Below, piece after piece: positions 9,233 to 20,830 of a stretch of DNA of 64,000 bases. Under the pieces are notes generated by a model. That model had not been told where the DNA came from. It did no database searches and saw nothing but the letters and a program-made list of their open reading frames with translations. The first letter of the stretch is position 1. Each line of letters starts with the position of its first letter. The stretch is from Heliopora coerulea (taxonomy: Eukaryota > Cnidaria > Anthozoa > Scleralcyonacea > Helioporidae): the NCBI GenBank assembly GCA_030142905.1, contig JASJOG010000052.1, forward strand, positions 763,001 through 827,000, written 5' to 3'. Made by a program: the position numbers and the translations under genes.

Positions 9233-11109
9233 AGTGGGTGGGATGAACTTAACCATCTGCTGCCATCTATCAATCAAATTTAGGGGTTTTTCTGTAGGGA
9301 GTTTCGGACCACGAATGAATGGCAAAAGCATTATTTTGGAGACACACTACGGTTGAACGTTCGGCAGAATAATATTTTGGTTATTCTACTAGCGGTTGCA
9401 GAATATTTGGAACATGGATTTGCAATTAAGTTTTGTGGTGATAAAATCCACTCACTGATCGGGAGTATTCCTAAGATGGCGAAATCTACATGAAGACACT
9501 CGATATCTGACATCAACACCGTTAACATTTTGGGGAGGACACGGGTAAAATCTGGGCAAGGGTACCGCTATCTTAGGGCACAGCACGGGTAATTTTCACA
9601 GTGTAAACGGCACGGACTCATTGAAATTAGGTATTAATGCCTGAAAATTTATCAGTGCCGAACACTTCTGTATATGTAAGTGTCGGCACGGTTAATTTAG
9701 CGTGCAGTGCCCAAAATGTTACAGTGTAAACCGTTAACGTGGTTCAAGACACGAGTCGCAACAGAGGAAAACACGGGGTCACGTTGCCCTCACCTTTTTT
9801 AAAAGCGTTCTTTGTTGTAGGAAGATGTGCCCTTCATGTTTATAGAAGACATTGAGAGTAAAGATTTAGTGAGATACTGTGTTTGAAATGTCCTTTCCGT
9901 ATGCAAAAGTACCTCGGGAACTTTGTGCCCGCACTAATTTGAATTTGCTTCAAACGCCTCTGCCATTGACCTTAGTGGCTTTCTCGTACCAAAACTCTCC
10001 TGTTTTTAGAACTCTTCTGACTTGAGATCCATCTATATTTCTGCTTGAGCATTACAAAACTAGTAGAACCTTCTTTGCATGGTAAACAGAAAGATGCTAA
10101 AAAAACAGAGAGCTGCGTTTGGAAGTGTTAAGCGTTTAAAAAGCCCAAAGGTTAAGGGATAGATGATTTGAGTTAGTCGTAGGCTCGAAGCACGTCAGAG
10201 CTGTCACTTTTCAAGTAGAACATCTATTTAGATGTACCCCACCTGGTGTGGTATCATTCATGTTCATTGTGACCCCATGTGTTGTTGTCTCCTTTTAACA
10301 CTTCCCTGACGGTAGTTCTACCATGAACGAGTAAAATTGTCTTGTGGTAGACCGAACTAAATAATCCAGGGTCGCCAAAATCTGGAAGAAAATAACATTT
10401 ATCTTAGAAGACTGTCTGAAGTTTACAATTAGCTCGCTCTGTTTGGTGTCCACGTATATTGGGTTGCGTTATACGCTTTTCCACAATGTCATGCGAAATG
10501 TAAAGATGAATATTACTATTTGTGTTGTAATTATTTTGTTTTCCTTTTACCTAAACACCCTGTATTGGACCAAAACAGGTGCGGACACTAGAAGCCATGT
10601 TTGCGGTGGTATGCATAATACTCATGTTTCTCCATGAGTGGATTTTTGACACAATGGGCAATATTATTGGGCCAGTATTTCCAGCTATTGTCCGTTTACT
10701 ATTTTAAACTTAATATCGAAAACAGCACTGCCCTATGGCGATTTTAACCAGATGGGGAATGTGCAATTGCCATTTTTATGACATATCATAATTGTCATCA
10801 TGATATTGTTATAAGTGGAAATATCACTTCATAACATGTCGTGGTTCTGAAGCAGTGGAGAAGCTGATCATAGAAACTGGTCACGCTATGGAAATTTTAG
10901 GTTATTTATGTATTGCAACAGCTCATGCTATGCAAATATAAAATTTAAGACATCAAGCACAACATATCCATTGACAAGTATTTTTGTCAAAGTTCCTAGA
11001 CGTGCTTCGCACAATCACCAGTTTGACAAACAATTGTGGTATTTTGTTATAATAACCAGTGGGTTGGTGGGTGTATATGGCTTGCTTCCTGAATATCGTA
11101 GATCATTTT
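9233..11109. other. Long non-coding unit sequence with a conserved stem
   Basis: Matches 31871-34099 and 55931-57588. A stem at 9655-9689 (GTGCCGAACACTT / AAGTGTCGGCAC, 10-nt loop) is kept in all three units, as are CAGTGTAAAC repeats around it; it may be part of an old foldback element. A 64-codon stretch at 10443-10637 has one hydrophobic run but no family signature. No credible gene. Confidence 0.5.
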
Positions 11110-11200
11110 GAATTTGCATTTAATGACCTGAAGAACGAACAAAAACGTGGCATCGAGAACGAATGAGAGAGCAGCCTCGGTAATGATCATTTCCGAGAGG
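11110..11200 (-). pseudogene. Fragment of a second GPCR (TM1 only), unit 1
   Basis: The minus strand reads MIITEAALSFVLDATFLFVL, which lines up with TM1 of the main receptor (VMTEACLSFVLNATFLVAL). Neither TM2 nor later helices follow. A matching fragment lies in unit 2 at 34095-34185. It indicates that the ancestral unit held a second, already truncated receptor copy. Confidence 0.6.
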
Positions 11201-11871
11201 AGTAGGGGAGACTGTGGAGTGTTCTATATTCTGGGTAAAGGGTCGTTTATATTCTAGGTAAAGATGATAAAAATTTCTTTTCTTGGCTGAAATAAAGAAT
11301 GAATTATAAAGCACTAAAATGTTCATGGAACGGGAGATTTGACTTCCAGTTGCTTCTGCGGAGTAGCTGTTCACACACAATAGGTCAAATAGGACGTATA
11401 TGGCGCTCCGTAACTGTCAAAATTATGAAAGTAATAAAAATCTTAAACTTTCCTAATGAAATTATCATCAAAGTTAGTAGAAAATTGTCGAAACTTGCTC
11501 ACAAAGATCGAAACGCTCAAAATAATTTTCAAGCCCTTGAGGAATTAATCTAATTTAGAAAATTTAATGTCAACGCTCCATGTTTGTATTGATGCGCTTA
11601 ATTCCGTTTAAACATTGAAAAACTCGAAATTGAACCAATCCTTTATGATATATAATGAGGAACAACTAAAGAAATCCGAATCGACGTAAAATAAACCGAA
11701 TAACGACGAGAAAAATATAAAACGCCAACAAACATTACGAACATCTAATAATAACAGCCAGGTATTTGATCACGAACGCACGGAACGGCAGAATTTTGAC
11801 CGAACTTCACAAAGATGAATCGAAACGGTCACAAATCATTTGAACGAAAGCAGAAGTCGCGTACATTCACC
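11201..11871. other. Non-coding unit sequence before LINE insertion
   Basis: Matches 34186-34870. No gene seen. Confidence 0.6.
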
Positions 11872-11970
11872 AGTACCTCACCAGTAACCTTATGTACCAG
11901 TATTCACCAGTAACCTTATGTGGTTAAACTTAATGATGAAATACTCAGATTGGAAGAAAATCTACATGAG

Positions 11971-12777
11971 ATGAACGAGCGTTTCGAAGACATATTAAAT
12001 GCAAATCTTCAAATCAATAGCAAAAATTTGCATGTGGAGGAAGAAACAATGAGTAGGCAAATCGCAGAAAACAATGACATGAGCAATCCCTCTGTCCAAA
12101 CAGATAACATACACACAAAGGGTATTGAAGACCAAGTTGAACGGAAAACACTTAATGAAAGGAACAATACTAATCAACGAGATGTCATCTCTAGGGAGTT
12201 GGAAACAATAAGTAGTCAAAACAGTGAAAACAATATGAGTAATATTATTGTCCCAAGTAATAATACCAGTACAAAATGTAGTCAAGAGCAAATACGACGC
12301 GATCCAAATATTCCCAAGCATACTATTCCATGCCCATTTTTACGTAAACGTGGCTGGTGTGTTAAAGAAAATTCCTGTGCCTTCTCCCACCATATTAAAA
12401 ATTTCCAATATCCAAAGACATTTCATAACATGCAAAAGCGCAACATTCCTTGTCCTTTTTTACAAAGGAGAGGCTACTGTCTGAAAAAGGAACGATGTGA
12501 TTTTCTCCACGGTAGGTCTTCGTACAGAAATATGATGAACAGTCCTTTGCCTCTTGCCCCTTTTTTGTCCCGCGATCGAGTGCCAATGCCACCAAATATT
12601 TATATCAACCCTCCTCTACAGTTCCCAGACTCCCACCAGTATCCATGGCGACCTCCATATTCTCCAAGACAAGTGAGGAAAGCTCCAGTGCCTCTTTCTC
12701 TTTCCCTAGTGCCCCCTCCCCCCTTTCCAAGACCATTGATAGAAATTCCAGTGCCTCCTCCCAACGTTCCCTGGTGA
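11971..12777 (+). CDS. LINE ORF1 protein with coiled coil and two CCCH zinc fingers
   Basis: The reading frame is open from 11914; the first ATG is 11971, chosen as the start. The N-terminal part (LEENLHEMNERFEDIL onward) is heptad-like and hydrophilic. Two C-x8-C-x5-C-x3-H fingers follow: CPFLRKRGWC..SH from 12331 and CPFLQRRGYC..LH from 12451. The C-terminal quarter is rich in Pro (PPPPFPRPLIEIPVPPP). CCCH fingers normally bind RNA, fitting an ORF1 that packages the element transcript. The end overlaps the upstream extension of ORF2 in another frame by 133 nt. Most LINE ORF1 proteins use RRM, CCHC or esterase domains, so this layout is notable. Confidence 0.65.
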   Translation: MNERFEDILNANLQINSKNLHVEEETMSRQIAENNDMSNPSVQTDNIHTKGIEDQVERKTLNERNNTNQRDVISRELETISSQNSENNMSNIIVPSNNTSTKCSQEQIRRDPNIPKHTIPCPFLRKRGWCVKENSCAFSHHIKNFQYPKTFHNMQKRNIPCPFLQRRGYCLKKERCDFLHGRSSYRNMMNSPLPLAPFLSRDRVPMPPNIYINPPLQFPDSHQYPWRPPYSPRQVRKAPVPLSLSLVPPPPFPRPLIEIPVPPPNVPW

Positions 12778-15718
12778 AGAGTCCCTCATACCCAGTCAAC
12801 GTAGTGTCACCTGTTCCAGTCACAGAAGAAGTAATTGGCGTTGTAACAACTATGACTATCCCTACAAGAATTACTGTACGTAAAACCTTACCATCAACTA
12901 AATCTGTTGGAAGTAACCGTAGTTTAAAGCATAATGCTTTAAACTGTATTAAAGTAGCAAGAACAAAACCACCTTACGAGGTACGCTCTCCAACCTTATT
13001 TGTACCGTCAATTATATTATCCAATGTCATGTCCCTTGCCCCCAAGATAGACGAGCTGCGCGAATCAATTACCCTTAGAAACGTTGACCTCATTTGCATC
13101 ACTGAAACATGGTTACAAAATCATATCCATGATAACATCGTCTCCGTTTCCGGTTACAAAATTGAACGCCACGATAGATCCAATGGCCAACATGGCGGTG
13201 TGTGTGTCTATATAAGAAACTCAATAGGATACGAAGTATTGTACGACATGATGAACACAAATATTGAAGCTCTTTGGGTAAAACTAAGACCTGTACGCCT
13301 TCCTAGGGGAATTCCTTGTATTATGTTATGCAACATGTACCATCCTCCCGATGGAAACGACCAGGAAGCGATCAATTATCTATATGAGTCATTAACAACA
13401 ATTGAAACCAAATTCCCTAATAGCGGAATAATTCTACTTGGTGATTTTAATAAATTAACCACATCTCGAATAACCAACGGTTTTAAACTCCGACAGATTG
13501 TAAAATTTCCAACACGAGGTCCGAATCGGCTAGATTTAATTTTCACCAATATGAACGATTTTTATAATGACCCAATCAAACGCCCGGCTTTCGGCCTTTC
13601 TGACCACGACACTGTGAAAGTCCAACCTTTAGAAAGACAACAAATCCCAAAACCAAAAATTTGTGTAAAATCCAGAGACCTGAGACCATCAAAACGTATT
13701 GTGATGAGTACCTTTTTAGAAGAAGTTGATGTCAAGTCGTTGATCGCTACGGAGAATACTTGTGATGGAAAAACACGGATGCTAGGGTCAATTATTAAAT
13801 TTGGATTGGACTCGTTACTTCCCATTACGACGAAAATTAAATATTGTAACGAGCCACCTTGGATGTCTCAATCTCTGAAAGAAGCAATTCAGCGTCGTCA
13901 AAAGTCCCTAGCCCAAGAAAATACATGTCTGTTCAAAACTCTAAGAAATCGAGTAAACCGCGAGCGTAAATCGTGTCGATCGAAATTTTATAAGTCAAAA
14001 GTAGAACACCTAAAAGAATGCTCGCCGTCTATTTGGTGGAAGGAAGTTAAAAAGCTTAGTGGTTTGGCGTCACAGGTCACCTATCGCGAAGATTCGATGT
14101 CTTTATTGCAAAACCTAGAATGTAGGACTGGCCAAACACCCAACATTCCATACCGCCTTGCCAATCTCATAAATCAAACCTTCCTCGAGCCAATGAAAGT
14201 CTTCGACCCATTGCCATCTTGTTTTACGAATCGAGAGGCGATTGAGAATTCCCAACTAACTAACCAATCCTTTCCGAGTTCTCGGTCTTCAAACACCTGG
14301 TAAGCTTAAACCCAAACAAAGCTAGTGGCCCAGACGGCATTCCAGCTTGGGCATTGAAGGAAAACGCTGATATCTTAGCCTCACCTATCTCAGACATATT
14401 GAATCTATCCTATAAAGAAGCGCGTCTCCCTTCGATATGGAAACACGCGGATATCGTTCCAATTCCGAAACAAAAACCCGTTCGAGAGGTAAATAAACAT
14501 CTACGACCAATATCCTTAACACCCATCATCTCCAAAATAGCAGAGGATGATATAGTAGAAGAATACATTAAACCAACTGTACTCCAAAGAATTGATCCTA
14601 ATCAATTTGGCACAATTCCAAAATCTAGCCCGACGTTTGCACTTTTAAGTATGTTACACTCTTGGAATGGTTCTACCGATGGAACTGGTGCTACGGTCAG
14701 AGTCATCTTATTTGACTTTAAAAAGGCTTTTGACCTGATAGATCATGGCTTATTGGTTACCAAACTCCAAACATATAATTTACCGCATTGGGTTGTCAAC
14801 TGGATTACAGATTTTCTCACATGCGGAAAACAAAGGGTAAAGCTAAACCAAGAGGATTACTCGGATTGGGCTGAAGTTCCCGCCGGAGTTCCACAGGGTA
14901 CAAAGTTAGGCCCATGGCTATATTTAATAATGATCGATAAACTAACAGTCTCTTGTGGTGACATGTGGAAGTTCGTAGATGACACAACTGTAGATGAATT
15001 AGTCAGCAAACGCAGCGAAAGCAGAATCCAGACCACAGTTAATGATCTACTAACCCAAATCTCCGAATTAAAATTTCAATTGAATGAAAAGAAATGTAAA
15101 GAATTGCGTATTGGCTTTGGTGAACCAAGTGCTACTTTCGATCCAGTTATTGTGAACGATACCCCTTTGGAGGTGGTTCCGTGTGCAAAAATCTTCGGAT
15201 TAACAGTTTCCAACAATTTAAAATGGAACGATCACATTTACCAAACCATCGTGAAAGCAAGAAAGTGATTGTACTTTTTGTCACAACTCAAACGAGCCAA
15301 AGTTGTGACTAAGGAATTAATTGTATTTTACAGCACATGTATTAGACCAATCTTGGAATATGCATGCCCGGTCTTTCACAACAGCCTGTCCAACTACCTA
15401 TCCAATGACCTGGAAATGATTCAGAAAAGAGCGTTGAAAATAATCTATCCCTGGACCTCATATGCAGATGCGCTGATATTGACTGGCCTCCAACACCTCA
15501 GTACCAGAAGAGAAAAGATAACGAATAATCTTTTCCTGGATATCATGAGTGACGAAAACCACAAACTTCACGAATTTCTCCCTCCTCGAAATACCTATGC
15601 TATCGAACTTAGGACCAAACATAGGTTTAATGTAAACTTCAGAACAAACCGTTTTAAAAACAGGTTTTTTTATCGCAAACACATTAAAATTTTAACCAAT
15701 TTTAGTATTTTAGATTGA
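12645..15718 (+). pseudogene. LINE ORF2: AP endonuclease and reverse transcriptase, disrupted
   Basis: An open frame from the ATG at 12645 runs to 14303. It holds an AP-like endonuclease from about 13000: LSNVMSLAPK, CITETW, GDFN and SDHD motifs are all present. Near 14275 the frame shifts, and the RT continues at about 14290-15268 with LNPNKASGPDGIP, the catalytic FDFKKAFD, GVPQGTKLGP and FVDD boxes. An in-frame TGA (15266-15268) interrupts just after the thumb region; coding then continues to 15718. It makes the DNA copy of the element at the target. The family is in the Jockey/CR1/L2 group; I cannot fix the clade by eye. Confidence 0.8.
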
Positions 15719-16437
15719 ATAACTCTTAACATTAGAATCGACCCTTCTAAAAATGGTCCATTAGAGTAATTTTTTACTTATCGTTTCTAAACTTCCGTTA
15801 GTTCCAGGTAAATTGTAGAACTGGTGTAACATAGTATAAGTGAATGCATTTTGTAATGTAAACATAATTCAGCCTATGGCTGCAAGCTTTACCAAATAAA
15901 AACATCTATCCACATCTATCTATCTAGTTTTCATATTTAGCAGTGATATTAGCCGCCGCGAAACTAGGTTAGTTTTTCAGGTAAAAAATTCGTGTTGCAG
16001 GAATTATCGTTGAGATAGTAAAAACAAAGTAAAGAGCTGTAATAAAAGAAATTCATTTCCTTTCTTAAATGTCGATCACCAAACTGTTCATGGGAAAAAC
16101 TGGCAACGGACTCAAAGGAGCAGGTGCACAACTTCAGGGGAGTGAGGAGTTTTGGGGGGCTCTGCTCAGGCCCTTTGTACAGGTGGTCGGATGTGTGGCG
16201 TGTTAGCGAAATATTTTAGGCCTTGAAGGCCGTTTTCCACCAGGAGAATATTGTTGCGCGAATCGCTAGATCCATCATTAGTTCCAGCCGAAAGCTCATG
16301 AGACAAAAGAAATGGTCGCTTTCCGCAAACTAATTCGTCTAGTGGAAAACGGCCATATTTCCCAAACCTACGTAGATCTGCAGCACTCAAAATGATCAAA
16401 ATCGGTCCGACGGTGCTTTGATACGTCCCTATGACTC

Positions 16438-16962
16438 GTGATCCTGCCTATCGAAATTCCTCGTTGCGCCACGAAGAATAGTAATCCGTAAAATCTAAAA
16501 TTAACAAAAACCCAAAGGGAATCTTGATTACAATCCGATGTTGTCATTCGCCCATGGTGGACAAAATCATTAATTTATAATGGCAGTGTTCATATGGAGG
16601 CGACCCAGTTCTCTCGTTAGAACTAACCCTGGTATGAGGGCTAGATTTCACGTCGCTTTTACGTGAGAATGCTCTTGCTGTGCTCTTGCCCTACTAGGAG
16701 GACTGGATCTAGTAAAACTTCAGAAGCTTTTGGTTACAATTTCTCGGCAGTTAACGAGGCTCCTCGCTTGAATTTTCGAACGATATGGCCTTTTGATTCT
16801 TCGGAAAATCAAACAGTTGAACAGAAACAACCAGTTGTTTTCCCCTCGCCAACCGCTTGAAGCGCGGTGCGAGGGTACTAATCTCGACGTGCGTGGAGTT
16901 CTTTTACACGCGTGGTGACTAGGGAGAAAAATTTTCGCATTGCGTATCTATTTATATATGTA

Positions 16963-17016
<54 letters not shown>

Positions 17017-17357
17017 TATATGTCCATCGTGACTGAGATTAGAGGCTTTTTGCTAATGCAGGAGACTGTCAGAATCGAATTCAGGGCTATCTGTTACAAA
17101 GAAAGAGTTTTTTATGGTGAAAACCTTCAGGGGGTTTCCCATTTTCAACATTCAGTATAAGCTGGATTCCCTCCAGGATTTTACAAAATGCATGGCTTTG
17201 AACGGTTTAATGTACATGGTTTGTGAGAATCACGAGCTGATTATTAATTAAACAGTAGAGAATTATGTTTGTGTTTCCTAAATTCCCTTTATGATCCTTA
17301 TCCTTAAAAGCGACTAAAGTTAATTAAAATTTCTACTACAAACAATGGAAAGGCTTG
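16438..17357. other. Unit-1-specific insertion of about 0.9 kb, type unknown
   Basis: Unit 2 joins CCCTATGACTC to TACGGAGCCTTG directly (35384-35405); unit 1 has about 0.9 kb between. It includes a (TA)n run at 16977-17014. No ORF with family similarity and no clear inverted ends. Confidence 0.45.
16977..17014. repeat. (TA)n microsatellite
   Basis: Uninterrupted TA run of about 19 dinucleotides. Confidence 0.9.
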
Positions 17358-17688
17358 ATACGGAGCCTTGTCATGAGCTACGGTCAAGGTGTTGAATTGT
17401 TTGACGGCAGACGTGGATAAATCAGTGTTTTGAGGTCTGTTGGTTTAGGTTTACGTCTGGTAGTTGTGTCTTGCATTTGTGTCCGACTCAAAAGTTGGAA
17501 ATTGGGAGAAATACGCAAACTGCTTCATACTTGTTTGTCGACAATCGAGGGAGCCCGGATGTGTGCATGCTTCTATTGTAAATCAAAGGTAGTTCACCGC
17601 AGCAATGAGTAAATATTTTTCATTTTCACTGATCTTTGTATGCCTGGGTTGTTTTAAGTAAAAAAATCGCATGCCAAGTCATTGAAGC

Positions 17689-17886
17689 GCGATGGCATCA
17701 TCCGGCGGTGTGTCTTTATAGTTGCGGAGGAGGAATTTGTTTATGTGACGGTAATTGAACAGTAGTTCGTTTCTTTTGTTTAGGCGTGGGATGTTTTGGA
17801 AAATTATGTGATACTTCTCGGTGAGGCAAAGGTTGCATTGCTGGGACCCATTTCGGAAGGTTGGAGCTTTGTCGAAGATTGACCAT
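17689..17886 (-). mobile_element. Penelope-like element 3'-coding relic, unit 2
   Basis: The minus strand reads the C-terminal signature of a GIY-YIG PLE protein: CNLCLTEKYHIIF, LNKRNELL and the final HINKFLL. The right junction (GATTGACCAT joined to CAACTTTGCT) is the same as in 47691-48030, so both derive from one insertion. It has a 33-bp internal deletion compared with that copy. Unit 1 and unit 3 have the empty site. Confidence 0.7.
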
Positions 17887-17940
17887 CAACTTTGCTCAGC
17901 ATTGCAATTCCAACTTTTGCAATCACAAATTATCGCTAAT

Positions 17941-18304
17941 TAGTCCAGTCAATCTACGAATTTTGGAGGGCCCTGATCAAACAAATTGCAACAAAATTTT
18001 TCTCACTGCCATGAGTTTGACGATGGTCTAGTTAGTAACATACTAAAAATCCCCAAAAATCGGTTAAGGAAAACTTGCCTAAATTTAGCATTTTATGTTT
18101 TGAGCTCTTACCACAGGACACCCAACAGAGCAAAAATCACTATTTTTGCCATAAAATATTTTTATTTTGTGTTTCTTGGTCTGAGAAACTTGGATAATAT
18201 AAAATGAACAATCCTTTATTTTTCCAGTGTAAAACAATGAATATTTCCCCTTTTAGAATTAAATAACCACTCCAACAATTTAACCACAGAACACCCAAGT
18301 AAAT
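17941..18304. repeat. Left terminal inverted repeat of the Academ-like element
   Basis: Reverse complement of 20831-21180 with scattered mismatches and a few small indels; best matched over GCAACAAAATTTTTCTCACTG and the following 150 bp. Confidence 0.85.
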
Positions 18305-18342
18305 TTAAGTTCATGTTCCTACTTATTCTCAACGGCTCACTT

Positions 18343-20448
18343 GCATGGTGGACATACTACGTAAGTTTATCAGCGCGGAAAGGACAGGAAATTGGAAACT
18401 GCATCTTCAAGCAATACATGATATGCTTCCCTACTTTGCCGCTGCGGGTCACAACCTTTATACGAAATCTGCCTACATCTATTTGCAGTTAATGTAAGAT
18501 CTCCAAGAGAAACATCCAGAAGTGTACAACAGCTTCCAGGATGGTCTGCACGTTGTGCGGAGGAGTGATCGCAACTGGGCTGGGTTATCCACTGATTTGG
18601 CAATAAAACAGGTCTTCATGCAAAGTGTGAAAACTTGTGGAGGGCTGACCCGAGGTCGAGGAATGTCCGAGACACAGCGTCTGATTTGGCTGTTGTCCAT
18701 GCCTGCTTGTGCTGATGTCAACGATGCAATGCAGAATCTTACTGTTGTGAAGTATCATACAAGTAAGCAACACAAGGACACAACACATGCTAGGCAAGAG
18801 CGTGATTACAAGGACACCATTGAGCTCGTTACATACCTTGCTCAGAGAAACCCCTTCAGTTTAGATCCTTCCTTGCGCAGTATTACGACTGGAGTTGTTG
18901 CGCGTGAGGATGTGAATGCTGAAAAAGCCAAAGAGGTAGGCGAGAAGATTTTGAGCTCAATGGTTGGAAAGAATATTAATGACTACTCATTCCGAAAGAA
19001 AGACCAAGTGGTGACACTTGCGTCGAAGAATGCTGTAAGACTTAGCGACGGAAGCATCCAGGTGGACCCGCAGCTACTGTTTCAGAGACTTACTCTCATT
19101 GGTACAGGAGGACGATATGACAATCCTCAGTCACTCTTCAAGTTCGAAATGTGCAGCTACCCTCCAGCTCTATTTGACTCGTCTCTTCTCCCGAGGCAAG
19201 CTAACAAGCCAGTATTGGCCGATGCCATATGGGCAATTACCAAGACCAACCAAACAGCTGGATCAACAGGGAACGTTCACTTTGTCCTCGATGGGGGTGC
19301 TCTCCTTCACCGTGTACCTTGGCCACGTGATATTGCATATGATGCCATTTACTTTTTGTATGTTCAGTATGTAGCCAGCAGGTATGGAAAGGCCACAGTA
19401 GCGTTTGACAGATATCAGAATGGCTCATCTACCAAGGAAGGTACTCACCAGCGACGAACGGGTGCATACGGACCAACTGTAAATTTTGATTGTGCCATGG
19501 TTGCAAAATTGAAAAAGGATGATTTCCTTGCAAATAAGGCAAACAAGCAGAGGTTTATCAATTTTGTCGGGGCCAAGCTGGAACGTTCTTGATGTACAGT
19601 CATCCATGCCGAGGGAGATGCAAATCTACTAATAGTCCAGACCGCTGTACAGTCTGCAAAATCTATCAACACTGTGCTAGTTGGTGATGATACTGACCTC
19701 CTTGTCCTGCTATGTCATCATGCAGAAATGAATGCAAACGAGCTTTTCTTCAGGCCTGAGCCAAAGCAAAGGACGCAAAGAAGGAAGATATGGAATATCA
19801 AGGAAACCAAGTCCTCGCTGGGTCCAGACGTTTGTAGAAATATTTTGTTTGTGCACGCCTTTCTTGGCTGCGACACGACCTCTAGGCTCCACGGAATTGG
19901 TAAAGGAGTAGCTCTGACGAAGATAAGAACAGATGTGCTGTTCCGCCAGCAAGCCGATGTTTTCAACCGTGATGGTGCCACAAAGAATGAGATCATTTTG
20001 GCGGGAGAGAAGTCCCTCCTGTGCGTTTACAATGGCAGATCAGAGGAAGACCTTGATTCCCTGCGTTACACCAGATTTTGCCAAAAAGTGGCCACAGGAA
20101 CATGATTTGTGCAGCCCGAGAGCCTTCCACCTACGTCTGCAGCTGCTGCCTTTCACAGCCAGAGGGTTTACTTCCAGGTACAGCAATGGAAAGGTGTATC
20201 GCTGAATGCAGTAAATGTGGGGATGGAAGTTGACAGATGGAAAACTGCTGCCTATACCAACGGATTTGCCGCCAGCACATGATTCTCTGTTGGAGTTTGT
20301 CAGATGCAGCTGTAGCACAGGGTGCAACATACGGAGATGTACGTGCAGGAAGAATGGACTGGACTGTTCAACTGCCTGTGACGTATGCAAAGGCCAAAGT
20401 TGTTCAAATTCGCCCACACCAGACCTTGATGGAGGCAGTGTAAATTAA
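18343..20448 (+). pseudogene. Transposon protein with XPG/FEN-like nuclease fold and Cys-rich (CXC-type) finger
   Basis: One reading frame runs from an ATG near 18350 to about 20210 with three in-frame stops (TAA near 18494, TGA at 19590-19592, TGA at 20103-20105). It then shifts frame for the C-terminus (20215-20448). The long N-terminal half has no motif I know. Around 19600-19920 the order AEGDAD, LVGDDTDLLVLL and FLGCDTTSRLHGIGKG resembles the acidic sites and helix-hairpin-helix of FEN1/XPG nucleases. The C-terminus, CSCSTGCNIRRCTCRKNGL followed by C-x3-C-x2-C-x4-C, is a CXC/TSO1-like finger. Probably the mobility protein of the surrounding element; inactive here. Confidence 0.7.
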
Positions 20449-20830
20449 GTGTAATGGCTGGTCCTAAATGTAGTTTACTTTTTCTTATCAAAAGAGGTAT
20501 AAAGAACTAATTAAAAGATGAAAAAGAACAATTACAACTGTATAATTGTAAAACGTGACATGCCACTTCTTGTAAACTGGATATGTTGTATAAATTTAAT
20601 AGCGAACGTAAGTATACTTGGAATGAAATGTCATTTTAAGCCCAGAGGGTACTTTTGATGCTGAGGCTAAAGGAGAGCTAATTTGTAGTAAAACACAAGA
20701 AACTTAATAACCTTTAAGCCTTATTGTTTAAAATAACGTTTTATCATGCATGTGAAGTAGTTTTTCAAAGCTAAGTGGAGGTACATAACGACAATAGCTT
20801 GGTAATTGTTTTAAAAGGTGCCTTTTTCAT

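Larger units (their letters stand above)
11872..15932 (+). mobile_element. Non-LTR retrotransposon (LINE) with CCCH-finger ORF1
   Basis: Inserted between GCGTACATTCACC and ATATTTAGCAGTG; unit 2 keeps these joined at 34870-34900 with only about 20 bp between, giving the empty site. It carries ORF1 (coiled coil plus two CCCH fingers), then ORF2 (AP-type endonuclease and reverse transcriptase). The 3' end has AATAAA and finishes in ATCTATCTATCTA repeats, as in CR1/L2-like elements without a poly(A) tail. ORF1 lacks a clear full N-terminus, so the element is probably 5'-truncated. ORF2 has a frameshift and a stop, so it is dead. Confidence 0.85.
1..17478. repeat. Tandem segmental duplication, unit 1
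   Basis: First of five head-to-tail copies of a unit of about 10 kb. It opens with GTGTCCGACTC, a marker that recurs at 17479, 35519 (diverged) and 59707, and its order of landmarks (left end, palindrome cluster, minus-strand receptor, PLE relic, distal receptor fragment) is repeated in unit 2. Removing the Gypsy (2.2 kb), piggyBac-like (1.3 kb), LINE (4.1 kb) and 0.9-kb insertions leaves roughly 9 kb, close to unit 2 without its own insertions. The true left edge may lie outside the window. Confidence 0.85.

Noticed and set aside
9655..9689. Rho-independent-type terminator
   Set aside because: A stem without a following T run, in an animal genome; more likely part of an old foldback repeat.
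10443..10637. 64-codon frame with a hydrophobic segment
   Set aside because: Not conserved as an open frame in units 2 and 4, no family signature, and no other supporting signal.
19237..20417. Several minus-strand frames inside the Academ-like gene
   Set aside because: All are shadows of the plus-strand nuclease/finger gene, with no own motifs.
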